Origin: Desertivirga brevis
GTDB lineage: Bacteria; Bacteroidota; Bacteroidia; Sphingobacteriales; Sphingobacteriaceae
Direction: 5' to 3'
Assembly (NCBI RefSeq): GCF_017355835.1
Contig: NZ_JAFEWF010000001.1
Coordinates: forward strand, 1,302,001 to 1,366,000
DNA length: 64,000 nucleotides
This document shows positions 61,864 to 64,000 of this stretch, piece after piece; the first letter of the stretch is position 1, and the number at the start of each line of letters is the position of its first letter. Position numbers and translations under genes: made by a program. A model generated the notes under the pieces. It had not been told where the DNA came from, made no database searches, and worked only from the letters and a program-made list of their open reading frames with translations.

Positions 61864-63138
61864 ATGGAGAGATTTACGGGTCTGTTGGGCATTATCTTGA
61901 TTTTTGCCATTGCTTTTCTTATGTCAAATAACCGCAAGGCTATAAATTACCGCCTGGTAATTACGGGTTTTGCCATTCAAATTCTGCTCGCCGTTTTTAT
62001 TTTAAAAGTTCCGGTGGGTAAAACGATCTTTGCCTGGCTTGGAGCCGCTGTAACTAAAGTGCTTGATTTTTCGCAGGCTGGTGCGTCTTTTGTTTTCGGG
62101 CCTTTGGTAAATCGCGATTACATGGGAAAAGCCTTTGGAGTAGGTAATGAATTTGTATTCTTTTTCAGCATTATCCCCACCATTATCTTTGTAGCGGTTC
62201 TGGTAAGCGTAGCTTACTACCTTGGTATTATGCAAAGAGTAGTGAAATTCTTCGCTTTCATTGTCTATAAGCTAATGGGCGTTTCAGGAGCAGAGGCCTT
62301 ATCGAACGTAGCGAGCGCATTTGTGGGTCAGGTAGAAGCACAAATCATGATAAAACCTTACTTAAGGGGTATGACCATGTCGGAGCTCCTCGCATCTATG
62401 GCAGGAAGCATGGCTTGTATTGCAGGAGGCGTGATGGCAGTTTATATTGCCCTCGGTGTTCCTGCCGAATACTTGATCGCCGCCAGTATTATGGCCGCTC
62501 CTGCAGCTTTGGTTATTTCTAAAATCGTTTGGCCAGAAACAGAAGTATCAGAAACGAAAGGTAAAGTTTCCCTTGAAATCAAAAAAACGAATGCAAACCT
62601 TGTAGATGCGATCTCTCACGGAGCAAGCGATGGGTTAAAGGTGGGTTTAAATGTTATTGCAATGCTTATCGGTTTCATCGCCATTATCGCACTGTTGGAT
62701 TATATTTTGGGTTGGATCGGCATTGGTCTTGGCCACCTTGGGCTTTCTTTAACTTTTATCGGTATTGACATAAATCATTTGAGTTTAAACCAGATCCTGG
62801 GTAGCCTGTTCTCCGTATTTGCATGGGCAATGGGTGTTCCGGGTAAAGATATTCAGACTGCAGGGTCGTTGATGGGGACAAAGATGGTTATCAATGAATT
62901 TGTCGCTTATCTTGACCTTGCAAAGGTTAAAGGCTCTATCGATCCCAAAACGTTAATAATTACAAGTTTCGCCCTATGCGGCTTTGCCAACTTTAGTTCA
63001 ATTGCTATCCAGGTTGGAGGTATAGGTGAATTGGCTCCAGAAAGAAGGGCTGACTTAGCCAAATTAGGAGTTAAAGCACTTATTTGTGGCACCTTAGCAT
63101 CGTACCTTTCCGCTACCATCGCAGGAATAATGCTATAA
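61864..63138 (+). CDS. nupC: NupC-type concentrative nucleoside transporter
   Basis: 424-residue CNT family transporter, about 10 helices, that takes up nucleosides with Na+ or H+. The signature region is GVSGAEALSNVASAFVGQVEAQIMIKPYLRGM (about residue 140) followed by an EL motif at MTMSELLASMAGSMA. The C-terminal gate block AICGFANFS-type (FALCGFANFSSIAIQVGGIGELAPERR) is intact. Located after the BFN gene, same strand. Confidence 0.93.
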   Translation: MERFTGLLGIILIFAIAFLMSNNRKAINYRLVITGFAIQILLAVFILKVPVGKTIFAWLGAAVTKVLDFSQAGASFVFGPLVNRDYMGKAFGVGNEFVFFFSIIPTIIFVAVLVSVAYYLGIMQRVVKFFAFIVYKLMGVSGAEALSNVASAFVGQVEAQIMIKPYLRGMTMSELLASMAGSMACIAGGVMAVYIALGVPAEYLIAASIMAAPAALVISKIVWPETEVSETKGKVSLEIKKTNANLVDAISHGASDGLKVGLNVIAMLIGFIAIIALLDYILGWIGIGLGHLGLSLTFIGIDINHLSLNQILGSLFSVFAWAMGVPGKDIQTAGSLMGTKMVINEFVAYLDLAKVKGSIDPKTLIITSFALCGFANFSSIAIQVGGIGELAPERRADLAKLGVKALICGTLASYLSATIAGIML

Positions 63139-63158
63139 AATGAATTTAAAAACAATGT

Positions 63159-63200
63159 AAAGGTTTTTACGCAGGAAACTTTTCCCGCCTAAAAACCTTT
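63159..63200 (+). terminator. terminator after nupC
   Basis: AAAGGTTTTTA / TAAAAACCTTT arms with inner GCAGGAAA/TTTCCCGC pairing, then ATTAT. Confidence 0.7.
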
Positions 63201-63352
63201 ATTATAATATACTAAAGACAATATTAGTAGTGAGGGTAACATTCTTTTTAAATACCCGTAATAAGGGATGTTGTACTCATCGCCGAAAGTAGTGGTTTGG
63301 TTAGCGCATGTATGAATAAAGCTTTCGTCGTTTTATTGAAACAGATACCATA

Positions 63353-63718
63353 ATGAAGATTCTTATTGCCGAAGACGACTTACTAATGCTTAAGACTCTG
63401 GAATACCGATTAAAAAAAGACGGTCACCAAGTGATCTGCTCTAAAGATGGTATGGAGGCATTAGAAAAAATTGAGGAAAACTCCCCTGATCTCATAATAA
63501 CCGACATAATGATGCCCTATTCTTCAGGGCTTGAAATTGCTGGTGCCGTAAGACAAAAATCTAACACTCCTATTATTGTACTTTCAGGAATGGGGCAAGA
63601 AAATGTTGTACTGGAAGCGTTTAAACTGGGCGTGGATGACTATATCACCAAACCATTTAGTCCTAATGAACTGATTGTAAGAGTGAGAAGATTTATGTTT
63701 GCGAATGCAGTGAAATAA
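63353..63718 (+). CDS. receiver-only response regulator
   Basis: 121 residues forming a CheY-like receiver. The acidic pocket is AEDD (7-9), the phospho-acceptor is Asp51 in ITDIMMP, and the switch Thr/Ser and Lys are in LSGMG and TKPFSPNE. There is no output domain, so it likely signals through a partner. The downstream membrane protein (13 bp later) is in the same operon and is the obvious candidate. Confidence 0.9.
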   Translation: MKILIAEDDLLMLKTLEYRLKKDGHQVICSKDGMEALEKIEENSPDLIITDIMMPYSSGLEIAGAVRQKSNTPIIVLSGMGQENVVLEAFKLGVDDYITKPFSPNELIVRVRRFMFANAVK

Positions 63719-63731
63719 ATAATCCGCTCCC

Positions 63732-64000
63732 ATGGATCATTCATCAATCACTATATCTATACACTTTCCTGCCGCTAGCTCTTTCCTAAGTTCAGAAACA
63801 CACAGTTTGATTAAGGCAGTTATTTTTCTGCTGGTACTGATGACGTCGTTGCTGGTTTACATCTTGATCACATTAGTTATCAAAAACAGGCGGGAACGGT
63901 TAAGAAAACGTTTATCACGAATAACAGACCTGTTAATACAGCGGATGTTGTTCAATGAAGATCAGGAGTTTGCAGGAAGTCTAACTTCTGGAGCCGGGAA
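63732..64000 (+). CDS. membrane protein, cut by window end
   Basis: ATG at 63732-63734, open to the window end (about 89 residues). After a polar start it has one membrane helix (about 32-53, AVIFLLVLMTSLLVYILITLVI) and a basic segment of Arg/Lys. The remainder is outside. The closeness to the receiver gene suggests a partner of that signalling protein. Its domain cannot be named from what is here. Confidence 0.6.
   Translation, partial: MDHSSITISIHFPAASSFLSSETHSLIKAVIFLLVLMTSLLVYILITLVIKNRRERLRKRLSRITDLLIQRMLFNEDQEFAGSLTSGAG

Overview
The window looks like a chromosomal segment of a Bacteroidota bacterium, most likely family Sphingobacteriaceae (Pedobacter/Mucilaginibacter-like). This rests on gene content: RibBA, a BatA-type VWA protein, DUF4199, MltG next to an acyl-CoA thioesterase, YihY/BrkB proteins, GH115 and GH2 hydrolases with a pectinesterase, and a HEGGH-type RseP. 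Shine-Dalgarno sequences are weak and some promoters fit the TAnnTTTG type. Genus is not resolved from sequence alone.

Region 1 (about 1-9,870) is accessory. Small, mostly unrecognised genes, almost all on the minus strand, alternate with ~115-140 bp imperfect palindromes. Each palindrome has outer core boxes of the CTAAC/GTTAG type, long imperfect arms and, in most copies, a conserved centre containing AGCACTTC and CAGCACTAA. I read these as integron attC recombination sites and the region as a gene-cassette array without an integrase in the window (CALIN-like). Five cassettes carry matched ends of about 13-15 bp. Several genes end inside their own attC site. A 1,846-nt group II intron (group IIC-attC type) sits exactly within one attC core box, in the opposite orientation to the cassette genes, and its predicted EBS1 pairs with the attC sequence. 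This independently supports the attC reading. Cassette products include a DUF4262 protein, two lipoproteins, a secreted protein, a two-helix membrane protein and a C39-like cysteine protease broken by one stop codon. The array ends at about 9,864, close to tRNA-Leu.

Region 2 (10.1-33 kb) is core chromosome. A long minus-strand run reads pseudo-dihydroorotase, an acidic protein, DUF4199, two family 2 glycosyltransferases, a membrane protein, a GH3-family protein, dxr, rseP and hscB, followed by tRNA-Leu(CAA). Next come a BatA-like protein, a GH2 enzyme, ilvD, a helical-repeat protein, a YiaA/B membrane protein, tRNA-Ser(UGA) with a nested palindrome, and a second minus run (PASTA protein, rhodanese, MltG, thioesterase, YihY).

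Region 3 (33-49 kb) holds plant-polysaccharide enzymes (pectin methylesterase, a secreted esterase, GH115 alpha-glucuronidase) around ribBA. It continues with an RNA-ligase-like phosphodiesterase, an M23 lipoprotein, a MATE pump, a Rieske-FAD oxidoreductase, an M28 peptidase and an MFS transporter. Region 4 (49-64 kb) holds LOG, a Na+/solute symporter, another YihY, a pirin, a CHASE3-GAF sensor without kinase, ubiX, an rRNA methyltransferase, dnaB with a DnaA-box cluster upstream, chrA, a TPR protein, a bifunctional nuclease, nupC, a receiver-only regulator and a membrane protein cut by the window end.
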